DNA from: Variovorax gracilis
Lineage (GTDB): Bacteria; Pseudomonadota; Gammaproteobacteria; Burkholderiales; Burkholderiaceae_C
Assembly: GCF_030317115.1 (NCBI RefSeq)
Contig: NZ_JASZYF010000025.1
Coordinates: 1-64,000, forward strand
Direction: 5' to 3'
DNA length: 64,000 nt
The notes below the pieces were generated by a model. That model was not told the origin of the DNA, ran no database searches, and worked only from the letters and a program-made list of their open reading frames with translations. Made by a program: the position numbers and the translations under genes. This document shows, one piece after another, positions 18,900 through 27,178 of the stretch. Each line of letters begins with the position of its first letter. The stretch's first letter is position 1.

Positions 18900-20219
18900 A
18901 TGCCCAAGAAGCAACCCGCCCCCGGCGAACTCGACGCCATTGAAACCGCCAGCCGCGACGAGGTGCAGGCCCTGCAACTGCAACGCCTGCGCTGGAGCCT
19001 GAAGCACGCCTACGACAACGTGCCGCACTATCGCAAGGCCTTCGACGAAAAGGGTGTGCACCCTGACGACCTCAAGCAGTTGAGCGATCTCGCGAAGTTC
19101 CCCTTCACGACGAAGAAGGACCTGCGCGACAACTATCCCTTCGGCCTCTTCGCGGTGCCGCGCGAGCAGGTGGTGCGCGTCCACGCATCCTCCGGCACCA
19201 CGGGCAAGCCCACCGTCGTCGGCTACACGAAGAACGACATCGACACCTGGGCATCGCTAGTGGCGCGCTCCATTCGCGCTGCGGGTGGACGTGCGGGCGA
19301 CATCGTGCATGTGTCGTATGGGTACGGCCTTTTCACTGGCGGCCTGGGCGCGCACTACGGCGCCGAGCGCCTCGGATGCACGGTGATCCCGATGTCGGGC
19401 GGCCAGACCGAGAAGCAGGTGCAGCTCATCCGCGACTTCAAGCCCGACATCATCATGGTCACGCCCAGCTACATGCAGGTGATCATCGAGGAGTTCGTGC
19501 GGCAGGGCCTCGATCCGCGCGAAAGCTCGCTCAAGGTCGGCATCTTCGGCGCCGAGCCTTGGACCGAGGCGATGCGACACGAGATCGAAGGCAAGGCCGG
19601 CATCGACGCGGTCGACATCTACGGCCTCTCCGAGGTGATGGGCCCCGGCGTCGCGAGCGAATGCATCGAGACCAAGGACGGCCCCGTGGTGTGGGAAGAC
19701 CACTTCTACCCCGAGATCATCGACCCCGAGACGGGCGAAGTGCTGCCCGACGGCTCGGAAGGTGAACTGGTCTTCACCTCGCTCAGCAAGGAAGCGCTGC
19801 CCATCATCCGCTACCGCACGCGCGACCTCACGCGCCTGTTGCCGCCCACCGCGCGATCCTTCCGCCGCATGGGCAAGATCGTCGGCCGCTCCGACGACAT
19901 GCTCATCATCCGCGGCGTCAACGTGTTCCCGACGCAGATCGAGGAGATCGTGCTGCAGCACGCCAAGCTGTCGGGCCAGTACCAGATCAATGTGAGCCGC
20001 GACGGGCTGCTCGACACCGTCGAGGTGCGCTGCGAGTTGCAGCCGCTCGCGGCGCCGGGCACCAGCGCCGACGAAGTGCGCGAGATCACGCAATGGCTGC
20101 AGCAGCGCATCAAGACGCTGGTGGGCATCACGACGAGCGTGACCGTGCTCACACCTGATTCCATAGAACGCACGCTGACCGGCAAGGCCCGGCGTGTGAT
20201 CGACCAGCGACCGAGATAA
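18900..20219 (+). CDS. paaK: PaaK, phenylacetate-CoA ligase
   Basis: A 439-residue acyl-adenylate-forming enzyme that activates phenylacetate with ATP and CoA, the entry step of the pathway. The phosphate-binding loop is ASSGTTGKPTVVGYT. Further motifs are PMSGGQTEKQ, DIYGLSEVMGPGVASEC and YRTRDLTRL, and the C-terminal hinge and Lys region VNVFPTQIEEIVLQ to ERTLTGKARRV. Length and N-terminus are standard. GAGGAGA precedes the ATG at 18900. Confidence 0.96.
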   Translation: MPKKQPAPGELDAIETASRDEVQALQLQRLRWSLKHAYDNVPHYRKAFDEKGVHPDDLKQLSDLAKFPFTTKKDLRDNYPFGLFAVPREQVVRVHASSGTTGKPTVVGYTKNDIDTWASLVARSIRAAGGRAGDIVHVSYGYGLFTGGLGAHYGAERLGCTVIPMSGGQTEKQVQLIRDFKPDIIMVTPSYMQVIIEEFVRQGLDPRESSLKVGIFGAEPWTEAMRHEIEGKAGIDAVDIYGLSEVMGPGVASECIETKDGPVVWEDHFYPEIIDPETGEVLPDGSEGELVFTSLSKEALPIIRYRTRDLTRLLPPTARSFRRMGKIVGRSDDMLIIRGVNVFPTQIEEIVLQHAKLSGQYQINVSRDGLLDTVEVRCELQPLAAPGTSADEVREITQWLQQRIKTLVGITTSVTVLTPDSIERTLTGKARRVIDQRPR

Positions 20220-20243
20220 GGCCCCGAGCCTGAAAGGAACACC

Positions 20244-21254
20244 ATGTACACGCAAGCCATGGACACGATGGGCAAGGACGACGGCAGCAAGAAGGCCGTG
20301 CGCTCCGCCGAGGAAATGCAGCTCGAGGAGCGCTTCGACGCCCGCATCGATGCAGGCGATTTCATCGAGGCCAAGGACTGGATGCCCGAGCATTACCGCA
20401 AGACGCTGGTGCGGCAGATCAGCCAGCACGCGCACTCCGAGATCGTCGGCATGCTGCCCGAGGGCAACTGGATCACCCGTGCGCCCACGCTCAAGCGCAA
20501 GGCGATCCTGCTCGCCAAGGTGCAGGACGAGGCAGGGCACGGGCTCTATCTCTATTCGGCGGCAGAGACGCTGGGCACTTCGCGCGACCAGATGGTCGAT
20601 GCGCTGCACACGGGCCGCGCCAAGTACAGCTCGATCTTCAACTACCCGACGCTGAGCTGGGCCGACATGGGCACCATCGGCTGGCTGGTCGACGGCGCGG
20701 CAATCATGAACCAGGTGCCGATCTGCCGCTGCTCCTACGCACCGTATGCGCGCGCCATGATCCGCATCTGCCGCGAAGAGAGCTTTCACCAGCGCCAGGG
20801 CTTCGAGGCGCTGCTCACGATGATGCAGCAGGGCACCGACGCGCAGAAGGCGATGGTGCAGGACGCGGTCAACCGCTGGTGGTGGCCGTCGATCATGATG
20901 TTTGGTCCGCCGGACGACCAGTCGCCCAACTCGGCGCAGTCGATGCGCTGGGGCATCAAGCGCTTCTCCAACGATGACCTGCGCGCCAAGTTCATCGACG
21001 CCGCCGTCGACCAGGCCAAGGTGCTCGGCGTGACCCTGCCCGACCCCGATCTCAAGTGGAACGAGGAGCGCCAGCACCACGACCACGGGCCGATCGACTG
21101 GGCCGAGTTCTGGCGCGTCGTCGGTGGCGACGGCCCCTGCAACCGTGAACGCCTCGGCGCCCGCGTCAAGGCGTGGGACGACGGCGCCTGGGTGCGCGAA
21201 GCCGCGCTCGCCCACGCCGCCAAGCGCGCCGCCCCTCAACCCATTGCCGCCTAG
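20244..21254 (+). CDS. paaA: PaaA, phenylacetyl-CoA 1,2-epoxidase catalytic subunit
   Basis: A 336-residue oxygenase subunit of the multicomponent epoxidase (PaaABCE). It has a ferritin-like four-helix bundle with the diiron ligands in KVQDEAGHGLYLYSAAE and CREESFHQRQGFEALL. The rest (WWWPSIMMFGPPDDQSPNS, IKRFSNDDLRAKFID) matches the family. AAGGAA lies upstream of the ATG at 20244. The gene leads the tight paaABCD block. Confidence 0.97.
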   Translation: MYTQAMDTMGKDDGSKKAVRSAEEMQLEERFDARIDAGDFIEAKDWMPEHYRKTLVRQISQHAHSEIVGMLPEGNWITRAPTLKRKAILLAKVQDEAGHGLYLYSAAETLGTSRDQMVDALHTGRAKYSSIFNYPTLSWADMGTIGWLVDGAAIMNQVPICRCSYAPYARAMIRICREESFHQRQGFEALLTMMQQGTDAQKAMVQDAVNRWWWPSIMMFGPPDDQSPNSAQSMRWGIKRFSNDDLRAKFIDAAVDQAKVLGVTLPDPDLKWNEERQHHDHGPIDWAEFWRVVGGDGPCNRERLGARVKAWDDGAWVREAALAHAAKRAAPQPIAA

Positions 21255-21264
21255 GAACACATTC

Positions 21265-21570
21265 ATGAGCCACCCCGATCCAGCCCTCGCCGCCGAATGG
21301 CCCCTGTGGGAAGTCTTCGTGCGCAGCAAGTCCGGCCTCGACCACAAGCATTGCGGCAGCCTGCATGCCGCCGATCCGAAGATGGCCATCCAGATGGCAC
21401 GCGACGTCTACACGCGCCGCCAGGAAGGCACCAGCGTGTGGGTCGTCCGCTCGGACCAGATCGTCGCGAGCGACCCGGCCGACAAGGACATGTATTTCGA
21501 CCCGATGGAAGACAAGGTCTACCGCCATCCCACCTTCTACCGGCTGCCTGGCTCGGTGGACCACATGTGA
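21265..21570 (+). CDS. paaB: PaaB, phenylacetyl-CoA epoxidase structural subunit
   Basis: A 101-residue subunit required for assembly or activity of the epoxidase. Family features are EWPLWEVFVRSKSGLDHKH near the start, VYTRRQEGTSVWVV and a tail YRHPTFYRLPGSVDHM. TAGGAA lies before the ATG at 21265, 10 bp after the paaA stop; the longer in-frame start lies inside paaA and was rejected. Confidence 0.95.
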   Translation: MSHPDPALAAEWPLWEVFVRSKSGLDHKHCGSLHAADPKMAIQMARDVYTRRQEGTSVWVVRSDQIVASDPADKDMYFDPMEDKVYRHPTFYRLPGSVDHM

Positions 21571-21580
21571 GGTGGCAGTG

Positions 21581-22354
21581 ATGCAAGGTTCCATTGCCAT
21601 CGACCAGAGCCCGGGCGTGCAGTATCTGCTGCGCATCGGCGACACCTGCCTGATCCTCGGCCAGCGCATCGCCGAGTGGTCCGGTCATGCGCCCATCCTC
21701 GAAGAAGACATCGCCATGTCCAACATGGCGCTCGACCTCATCGGCCAGGCCCGCGCCGTGCTCACGCACGCGGGCCAGCTCGAAGGGAAGGGCCACGACG
21801 AGGACCAGCTCGCCTTCCTGCGCGACGAGAAGGACTACCGCAATCTCACGCTGGTGGAGCTGCCGCGCGGCGACTTCGCTTTCACGGTGCTGCGCAATGC
21901 GATGGTCGCGACCTGGATGAAGCTGCTGTGGGAGCGCCTGCGCGATTCCGGCGACGCGGAGCTGGCCGGCATCGCCGGCAAGGCGATCAAGGAGGCGCGC
22001 TACCACCAGCAGCACGCGGCCGACTGGGTCGTGCGCCTGGGCGACGGCACGGACGAATCCCGTCAGCGCATCGAGAAGGCGTTGCGCGAGTTGTGGCTCT
22101 ACGTGCCCGAGCTTTTCGAATCCGACGCGGTGGACGATGCGGCGCAGGCGCAGGGCCTGGGTCCGCGCTGGGCCGATTTGCGCGAGCCCTGGCTGGCGGA
22201 GATGGACACCATCCTCGATGAAGCGACGCTGAGCCGTCCCGACGAGACGGCCTTCCGCAGCACCGGCAAGCGCGGCGTGCACACCGAGCACATGGGCTAC
22301 ATCCTGGCCGAGATGCAGCACCTGCAGCGCGCGTTCCCCGGAGGCGTGTGGTGA
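21581..22354 (+). CDS. paaC: PaaC, phenylacetyl-CoA epoxidase structural subunit
   Basis: A 257-residue ferritin-like subunit that pairs with PaaA but is not catalytic. Recognisable stretches are YLLRIGDTCLILGQRIAEW, HAPILEEDIAMSNMALDL, LRDEKDYRNLTLVELPRGD and EARYHQQHAADWVVRLGDG. The start ATG at 21581 lies 10 bp after paaB. Its stop overlaps the GTG start of paaD. Confidence 0.95.
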   Translation: MQGSIAIDQSPGVQYLLRIGDTCLILGQRIAEWSGHAPILEEDIAMSNMALDLIGQARAVLTHAGQLEGKGHDEDQLAFLRDEKDYRNLTLVELPRGDFAFTVLRNAMVATWMKLLWERLRDSGDAELAGIAGKAIKEARYHQQHAADWVVRLGDGTDESRQRIEKALRELWLYVPELFESDAVDDAAQAQGLGPRWADLREPWLAEMDTILDEATLSRPDETAFRSTGKRGVHTEHMGYILAEMQHLQRAFPGGVW

Positions 22355-22872
22355 GCGCACTTGCCGCCTTCGCCACCGCGCGCTGCGAGCAGGCGTGGGA
22401 CGTGCTCGGCACCGTGCTTGACCCGGAAGTGCCGGCGCTGTCGGTGCGCGACCTCGGCATCGTGCGCGATGTGATCGACCACGGCGAAGCGCTGGAGATC
22501 GTGCTGACGCCCACGTACTCGGGCTGCCCCGCGACGGAAGTGATCGAGCACGACGTGCTGGCCGCCATCGCGAAGGCCGACCTCGGCCCCGCCCACGTCA
22601 CCCTGCGCCGCGCGCCCGCGTGGACGACCGACTGGATCAGCGCCGACGGCCGCCGCAAGCTCTCCGAGTACGGCATCGCGCCGCCCGGACCGGCCGCACC
22701 CGATGGCGCCGTGCCCATCCGCTTTTTCGGTCGCAAGGCCGATGCCATCGCCTGCCCGCGCTGCGGCAGCCTGCACACGGAGCGCCTCTCGGCTTTCGGC
22801 TCCACCGCCTGCAAGGCCATGTACCGCTGCATCAGCTGCCGCGAACCTTTCGAGCACTTCAAGCCACTATGA
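22351..22872 (+). CDS. paaD: PaaD, iron-sulfur assembly factor of the epoxidase (MIP18/DUF59 type)
   Basis: A 173-residue protein with an N-terminal DUF59 domain (DPEVPALSVRDLGIV, PTYSGCPATEVIEHDV) and a C-terminal zinc-binding-like cysteine cluster (CPRCGS and CISCREPFEHFKP). It is needed to mature the [2Fe-2S] reductase or diiron components. I chose the GTG at 22351: it overlaps the paaC TGA and has GGAGG 6 nt upstream; a GTG three bases earlier is too close to that site. Confidence 0.92.
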   Translation: MSALAAFATARCEQAWDVLGTVLDPEVPALSVRDLGIVRDVIDHGEALEIVLTPTYSGCPATEVIEHDVLAAIAKADLGPAHVTLRRAPAWTTDWISADGRRKLSEYGIAPPGPAAPDGAVPIRFFGRKADAIACPRCGSLHTERLSAFGSTACKAMYRCISCREPFEHFKPL

Positions 22873-22878
22873 ACCATA

Positions 22879-23056
22879 CCCCCAGGCTTGCCCACTTCGT
22901 GTGGCCGCCCACCCCCTTGCAGGGTGTTTCCCGAGGGGAGCCCCGCGAAGCGGACGCTCCCGTTCGGGAGCTGCCGTGGAACCGGCTTGGCCGGGCCGCA
23001 GGCTGCGCCTCCGGCAGGGGGTGGGCGGCTACGCGAAGCGAGCAAGCCTGGGGGGG
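22879..23056. repeat. palindromic intergenic repeat, copy 1 (full element) between paaD and paaE
   Basis: The left arm 22879-22918 (CCCCCAGGCTTGC, CTTCG, GCCGCCCACCCCCT) and the right arm 23016-23056 are reverse complements with about five mismatches over 39 bp. They flank a core holding ACCGGCTTGGCCGGGCC. The RNA would form a very long hairpin. Related half-copies occur at 26061-26142 and 29745-29826. The GGGGGAG end of the right arm acts as the ribosome-binding site of paaE. Confidence 0.85.
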
Positions 23057-23065
23057 AGAAAAAAT

Positions 23066-24151
23066 ATGAGCGTCATGTTTCATCCCCTGCAAGTTCGTGC
23101 TGTCGAGCCCGACACGGACGAGGCCGTCATCGTCTCCTTCGACGTGCCCACCGAGCTGCGCGATGTCTTCGGTTTCACCCAGGGCCAGTACCTCACCCTG
23201 CGCAAGGACATCGACGGCCAGGACCTGCGCCGCTCGTATTCGATCTGCGCCGGTGTCGACGATGGCGAGCTGCGCGTCGGCGTGCGCAAGGTCAAGGGCG
23301 GCACCTTCTCGAACTGGATCAACGAGAAGCTCCAGCCCGGCGACACCGTCAACGTGATGGCGCCGCAGGGCCGCTTCTTCGTGCCGATCGAGCCGCACTC
23401 GCGCCGGCAGCACGTCGGCATCGTCGGCGGCAGCGGTATCACGCCGATCCTGTCGATCATGAAGACCGTGCTGGCGCGCGAGCCGCACTCGCGCTTCACG
23501 CTGATCTATGCCAACCGCAAGCTGCAATCCACGATGTTCAAGGAAGAACTCGAGGACCTGAAGAACCGCTACATGACACGGCTCGTGCTGCACCATGTGT
23601 TCTCGGGCGAGCCGACCGACGCACCGCTCAACATGGGCCGCATGAACCGCGAGAAGCTCGGCGAGTTCCTGTCGAGCGTGGTGCCCGCGGCCAACATCGA
23701 CCACGTCTACATCTGCGGCCCCTTCCAGATGAACGACGAAGCCGAGGCCGCGCTGCTCGCCGCCGGCGTGCCGGAGGAGCGCATCCACATCGAACGCTTC
23801 GGCGTTGCCGCGCCCGAAGGCGCGCCGGTGGGCGCCGTCATCCACGAGGCCCGGCCCGGCGATGCCGAGCTGGCGAAGATCGTCATCATCCGTGACGGCC
23901 TGCAGCGCGAGATCGAGTTTCGCAAGGACCAGCCGAGCATCCTCGACTGCGCCTCGGCGGCCGGCATGGAAGTGCCGTTCTCGTGCACCTCCGGCGTGTG
24001 CGGCACCTGCCGCGCAAAGCTCGTCGAAGGCAAGGTGCGAATGGAGCGAAACTTCGCGCTCGACAAGAACGAGGTCGCAGCCGGCTTCGTTCTCACCTGC
24101 CAGGCCCACCCGCTGACCGAGCGCGTGGTGCTCTCGTTCGACGAACGCTAG
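23066..24151 (+). CDS. paaE: PaaE, phenylacetyl-CoA epoxidase reductase subunit
   Basis: A 361-residue ferredoxin-NADP reductase-type protein that passes electrons from NADPH to PaaA. The FAD-binding part has RRSYSICAGV, the nucleotide-binding part GIVGGSGITPILSIMK, and VYICGPFQM follows. The C-terminal plant-type [2Fe-2S] ferredoxin domain has the ligands in SCTSGVCGTCRAK and the fourth Cys in LTCQAHP. Its ribosome-binding site lies in the end of the repeat element. It is separated from paaD by that 190-bp insert, whereas paaA-D are tightly packed. Confidence 0.96.
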   Translation: MSVMFHPLQVRAVEPDTDEAVIVSFDVPTELRDVFGFTQGQYLTLRKDIDGQDLRRSYSICAGVDDGELRVGVRKVKGGTFSNWINEKLQPGDTVNVMAPQGRFFVPIEPHSRRQHVGIVGGSGITPILSIMKTVLAREPHSRFTLIYANRKLQSTMFKEELEDLKNRYMTRLVLHHVFSGEPTDAPLNMGRMNREKLGEFLSSVVPAANIDHVYICGPFQMNDEAEAALLAAGVPEERIHIERFGVAAPEGAPVGAVIHEARPGDAELAKIVIIRDGLQREIEFRKDQPSILDCASAAGMEVPFSCTSGVCGTCRAKLVEGKVRMERNFALDKNEVAAGFVLTCQAHPLTERVVLSFDER

Positions 24152-24168
24152 CAAGCACAAGGAACCCC

Positions 24169-24792
24169 ATGGCCCGCGGACGCTCCCCCGGATACGACGA
24201 CCAGCGCGAAATGATCCTGGAGCGCGCCGCGCTGCTCTTCGCCAACCGGGGCTACTCCGCGACCTCGATGAACCAGGTGGCGGAGGCGTGCGGCTTCTCG
24301 AAGGCGCTGCTCTATCACTACTACCGAGACAAATACAGCCTGCTCGTGAGCATCGCCGAGAACCACGTGTCGCGCCTCGAAGACCTCGTGGTTGACGTCG
24401 AAGTGCAGAAGCTGGCGCCCGAGGCCAAGCTGCGCGAGCTGATCCGCCGCTTCGTCGAGGAATACGCCGGCGCCAAGAATGCCCACCGCGTGCTGACCGA
24501 GGACGTCAAGTTCCTGGAGGAGGAGGATCGCCGGCGGGTGCTCGACACGCAGCGCAAGGTGGTCAACGGATTCGCGCGCGCCGTGGCCGAACTGCGGCCC
24601 GACCTCAAGAAAGCCTCGCTCGCCAAGCCGCTGACCATGCTGCTCTTCGGAATGATCAACTGGATGTTCATCTGGATGCGCCCCGACGGCGAACTCGACT
24701 ACGACGCGATGGCGCCCGTGGTCGCGGATCTCTTCCTCGGCGGGCTGCCGGCCGTGAAGCTGCCGCAGCGCATCGTGCCGGTCGACGCCTGA
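24169..24792 (+). CDS. paaR: TetR-family regulator, probable PaaR repressor
   Basis: A 207-residue regulator. The N-terminal helix-turn-helix is ERAALLFANRGYSATSMNQV followed by CGFSKALLYHYYRDKYSLL, classic TetR. The C-terminal ligand domain (YDAMAPVVADLFLGGLP at the end) is typical of the branch linked with aromatic-acid CoA esters. AAGGAA precedes the ATG at 24169, 17 bp after paaE. It presumably binds the palindrome at 17548-17561 and is released by phenylacetyl-CoA. The symbol rests on context. Confidence 0.85.
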   Translation: MARGRSPGYDDQREMILERAALLFANRGYSATSMNQVAEACGFSKALLYHYYRDKYSLLVSIAENHVSRLEDLVVDVEVQKLAPEAKLRELIRRFVEEYAGAKNAHRVLTEDVKFLEEEDRRRVLDTQRKVVNGFARAVAELRPDLKKASLAKPLTMLLFGMINWMFIWMRPDGELDYDAMAPVVADLFLGGLPAVKLPQRIVPVDA

Positions 24793-24853
24793 CCGCCAGC
24801 CCCAGTTTCCCAACCCCAACGATTTCTTAACCAACCACAACGGAGACAACCGT

Positions 24854-26008
24854 ATGAAGTACTTCAAACCCCTCGCGCTGGCCGCGATGCTGCTGGCCTC
24901 GGCGCTCGCGCAGGCCGACATCAACGTCGGCGTCACGGTCTCGGCCACCGGCCCGGCGGCGTCGCTCGGCATTCCCGAGAAGAACACCATCGCGCTGATG
25001 CCCAAGACCATCGGCGGCCAGAAGATCAACTACATCGTGCTCGACGACGCAAGCGACACGACCGCCGCGGTGAACAACACGCGCAAGCTGATCTCCGAGA
25101 ACAAGGTCGACGTGATCCTGGGCTCGACCACCACGCCGAATTCGCTCGCGATGATCGACGTGATCTCCGAGGCCCAGACGCCGATGATCTCGATGGCGGC
25201 ATCGGCACGCATCGTCGAGCCGGTGGACGCCAAGAAGCGCTGGGTCTTCAAGACGCCGCAGAACGACATCATGATGTCGCTCGCCATTGCGGAGCACATG
25301 GCCGCCAACGGCGTGAAGACGGTCGGCTTTATCGGCTTCGCCGACGCGTACGGCGAAGGCTGGTTCCAGGAGTTCACCAAGGCGGCCGAGCTGAAGAAGC
25401 TGCAGATCGTCTCGAACGAGCGCTATGCGCGCACCGACACCTCCGTCACCGGCCAGACGCTGAAGCTCATGTCCGCGAAGCCTGACGCGGTGCTGGTTGC
25501 CGGTTCCGGCACGCCGGCGGCGCTGCCGCAAAAGAGCCTGAAGGAGCGCGGCTACACGGGCAAGGTCTACCAGACGCACGGCGTCGCCAATGCCGACTTC
25601 CTGCGCGTGGGGGGCAAGGACGTCGAAGGCACCTTCCTGCCCGCCGGACCGGTGCTCGTTGCGGAACAGCTTCCGGCCAGCAATCCGGTGAAGAAGTCCG
25701 CGCTGGCATACGTCTCTGCCTATGAGGCGGCGAACGGCAAGGGCACGGTCTCGACCTTCGGCGCGCATGCGTGGGATACGGGCCTGCTGATGGCTGCCGC
25801 GGTCCCTGTCGCGCTCAAGAAGGCACAGCCCGGCACGCCGGAATTCCGCGCTGCACTGCGTGACGCGCTGGAGCAGGTCAAGGAACTGCCGGGTGCGCAT
25901 GGCGTGTTCAACATGACGGCCAACGACCACCTGGGTCTGGACCAACGCGCGCGCGTGATGGTCAAGATCGAGAACGGCGCGTGGAAATACCTTCCCCCGA
26001 GCCCCTGA
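24854..26008 (+). CDS. ABC transporter periplasmic binding protein (LivJ type)
   Basis: A 384-residue periplasmic binding protein with signal peptide MKYFKPLALAAMLLASALA|QA. The fold is the branched-chain-amino-acid/aromatic type (VTVSATGPAASLGIPEKNT, DDASDTTAAVNNTRKLI, VDVILGSTTTPNSLAMI). CGGAGACAACC precedes the ATG. It is the first of four transporter genes inserted between the paa regulator and paaZ. I infer that the system imports phenylacetate or a related aromatic acid, since similar LivJ-type systems often take up aromatic acids. Confidence 0.88.
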   Translation: MKYFKPLALAAMLLASALAQADINVGVTVSATGPAASLGIPEKNTIALMPKTIGGQKINYIVLDDASDTTAAVNNTRKLISENKVDVILGSTTTPNSLAMIDVISEAQTPMISMAASARIVEPVDAKKRWVFKTPQNDIMMSLAIAEHMAANGVKTVGFIGFADAYGEGWFQEFTKAAELKKLQIVSNERYARTDTSVTGQTLKLMSAKPDAVLVAGSGTPAALPQKSLKERGYTGKVYQTHGVANADFLRVGGKDVEGTFLPAGPVLVAEQLPASNPVKKSALAYVSAYEAANGKGTVSTFGAHAWDTGLLMAAAVPVALKKAQPGTPEFRAALRDALEQVKELPGAHGVFNMTANDHLGLDQRARVMVKIENGAWKYLPPSP

Positions 26009-26060
26009 CATGGATCGGGTTCGTAGTTTGAGCCCGTCGAGTCGCACCCTGCCAGGAATA

Positions 26061-26142
26061 CCGCGGAACCGGCTTTGCCGGGCCGCAGGTGTTGCCCCCT
26101 GCAAGGGGGCGTGCGGCCACACGAAGTCGGCAAGCATGGGGG
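26061..26142. repeat. palindromic intergenic repeat, copy 2 (half element) between livJ-like and livH-like genes
   Basis: It contains the core GCGGAACCGGCTTTGCCGGGCC and one arm (26101-26142, GCAAGGGGG to GCAAGCATGGGGG), which is the reverse complement of the left arm of copy 1 with several changes. The opposite arm is missing. The element ends 7 bp before the next start codon. Confidence 0.8.
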
Positions 26143-26149
26143 TGTGGTG

Positions 26150-27178
26150 ATGGACTTGCAGATCGCCCTGTTGCTGGGGCAGGATGGCATCGTCAATGGC
26201 GCGGTCTACGGACTGATGGCGTTGGCCTTGGTGCTGGTGTTTTCCGTCACGCGGGTGATCTTCATCCCGCAGGGCGAACTCGTGGCCTTCGGCGCCTTGT
26301 CGATGGCCGCACTCCATGCCGGGCGCGTGCCGGCCACGCTGTGGCTGCTGCTCGCTCTCGCTGTCGCGACGCTCGCGGTCGAGGGCTGGCGCTGGAAGCG
26401 CGGCGCGACGGTGGAGTGGAGGGCCACGCTGGTATGGACGGTCGCGTTCCCCGTGCTGGCCAGCGGCATGGTGCTGGGCCTGCGGCCGACGACGCTGGCC
26501 TTGCAGGCGGTCACCACCCTGCTGCTGATCACGCCGCTCGGGCCGCTGCTGTACCGGCTGGCCTACCGGCCGCTGGCGGATGCGACGGTGCTGATCCTGC
26601 TGATCGTCTCGGTCGCGCTGCACGGCGTGCTGGTCGGCATGGGCCTGCTCTTCTTCGGCGCCGAAGGTTCGCGCACGCCGGCTTTCTCGGAAGCCCGCAT
26701 CGACCTGGGCGGCGTGCCGATCACTGGCCAGTCGATGGTGGTGGTGGGCGTTGCCTTTGCACTGGTGGTTCTGATGTTCCTCTTCTTCGAGCGTTCCATC
26801 GTCGGCAAGGCGTTGCGCGCCACGGCGATGAATCGGGTCGGCGCGCGGCTCATGGGCATTCCGACCGACCTGTCGGGTGACCTGAGCTTTGCGCTGGCCG
26901 CATTGATCGGTGCGGTGTCGGGTCTGCTCATTGCGCCGCTGACCACGGTCTATTACGACACTGGCTTTCTCATCGGGCTCAAGGGCTTCGTCGCCGCCAT
27001 CGTCGGCGGGCTGGCGAGCTATCCGATCGCGCTGCTCGGCGCATTGCTGGTCGGCCAGCTCGAAGCCTTCTCTTCGTTCTGGGCCAGCGCATTCAAGGAA
27101 GTGCTTGTGTTCACGCTGATCATCCCTGTGCTGTGGTGGCGTTCACTGCACAGCCGCCACGTGGAGGACGAGGAATGA
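26150..27178 (+). CDS. ABC transporter permease (LivH type)
   Basis: A 342-residue integral membrane permease with about eight helices. The start (DLQIALLLGQDGIVNGAVYG) and the LivH signature AMNRVGARLMGIPTDLSGDLSFALAALIGAVSG are clear. I took the ATG at 26150, just after the repeat, whose GGGGGTGTGG lies directly upstream; two GTG codons precede it. Its stop overlaps the start of the next gene. Confidence 0.87.
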   Translation: MDLQIALLLGQDGIVNGAVYGLMALALVLVFSVTRVIFIPQGELVAFGALSMAALHAGRVPATLWLLLALAVATLAVEGWRWKRGATVEWRATLVWTVAFPVLASGMVLGLRPTTLALQAVTTLLLITPLGPLLYRLAYRPLADATVLILLIVSVALHGVLVGMGLLFFGAEGSRTPAFSEARIDLGGVPITGQSMVVVGVAFALVVLMFLFFERSIVGKALRATAMNRVGARLMGIPTDLSGDLSFALAALIGAVSGLLIAPLTTVYYDTGFLIGLKGFVAAIVGGLASYPIALLGALLVGQLEAFSSFWASAFKEVLVFTLIIPVLWWRSLHSRHVEDEE

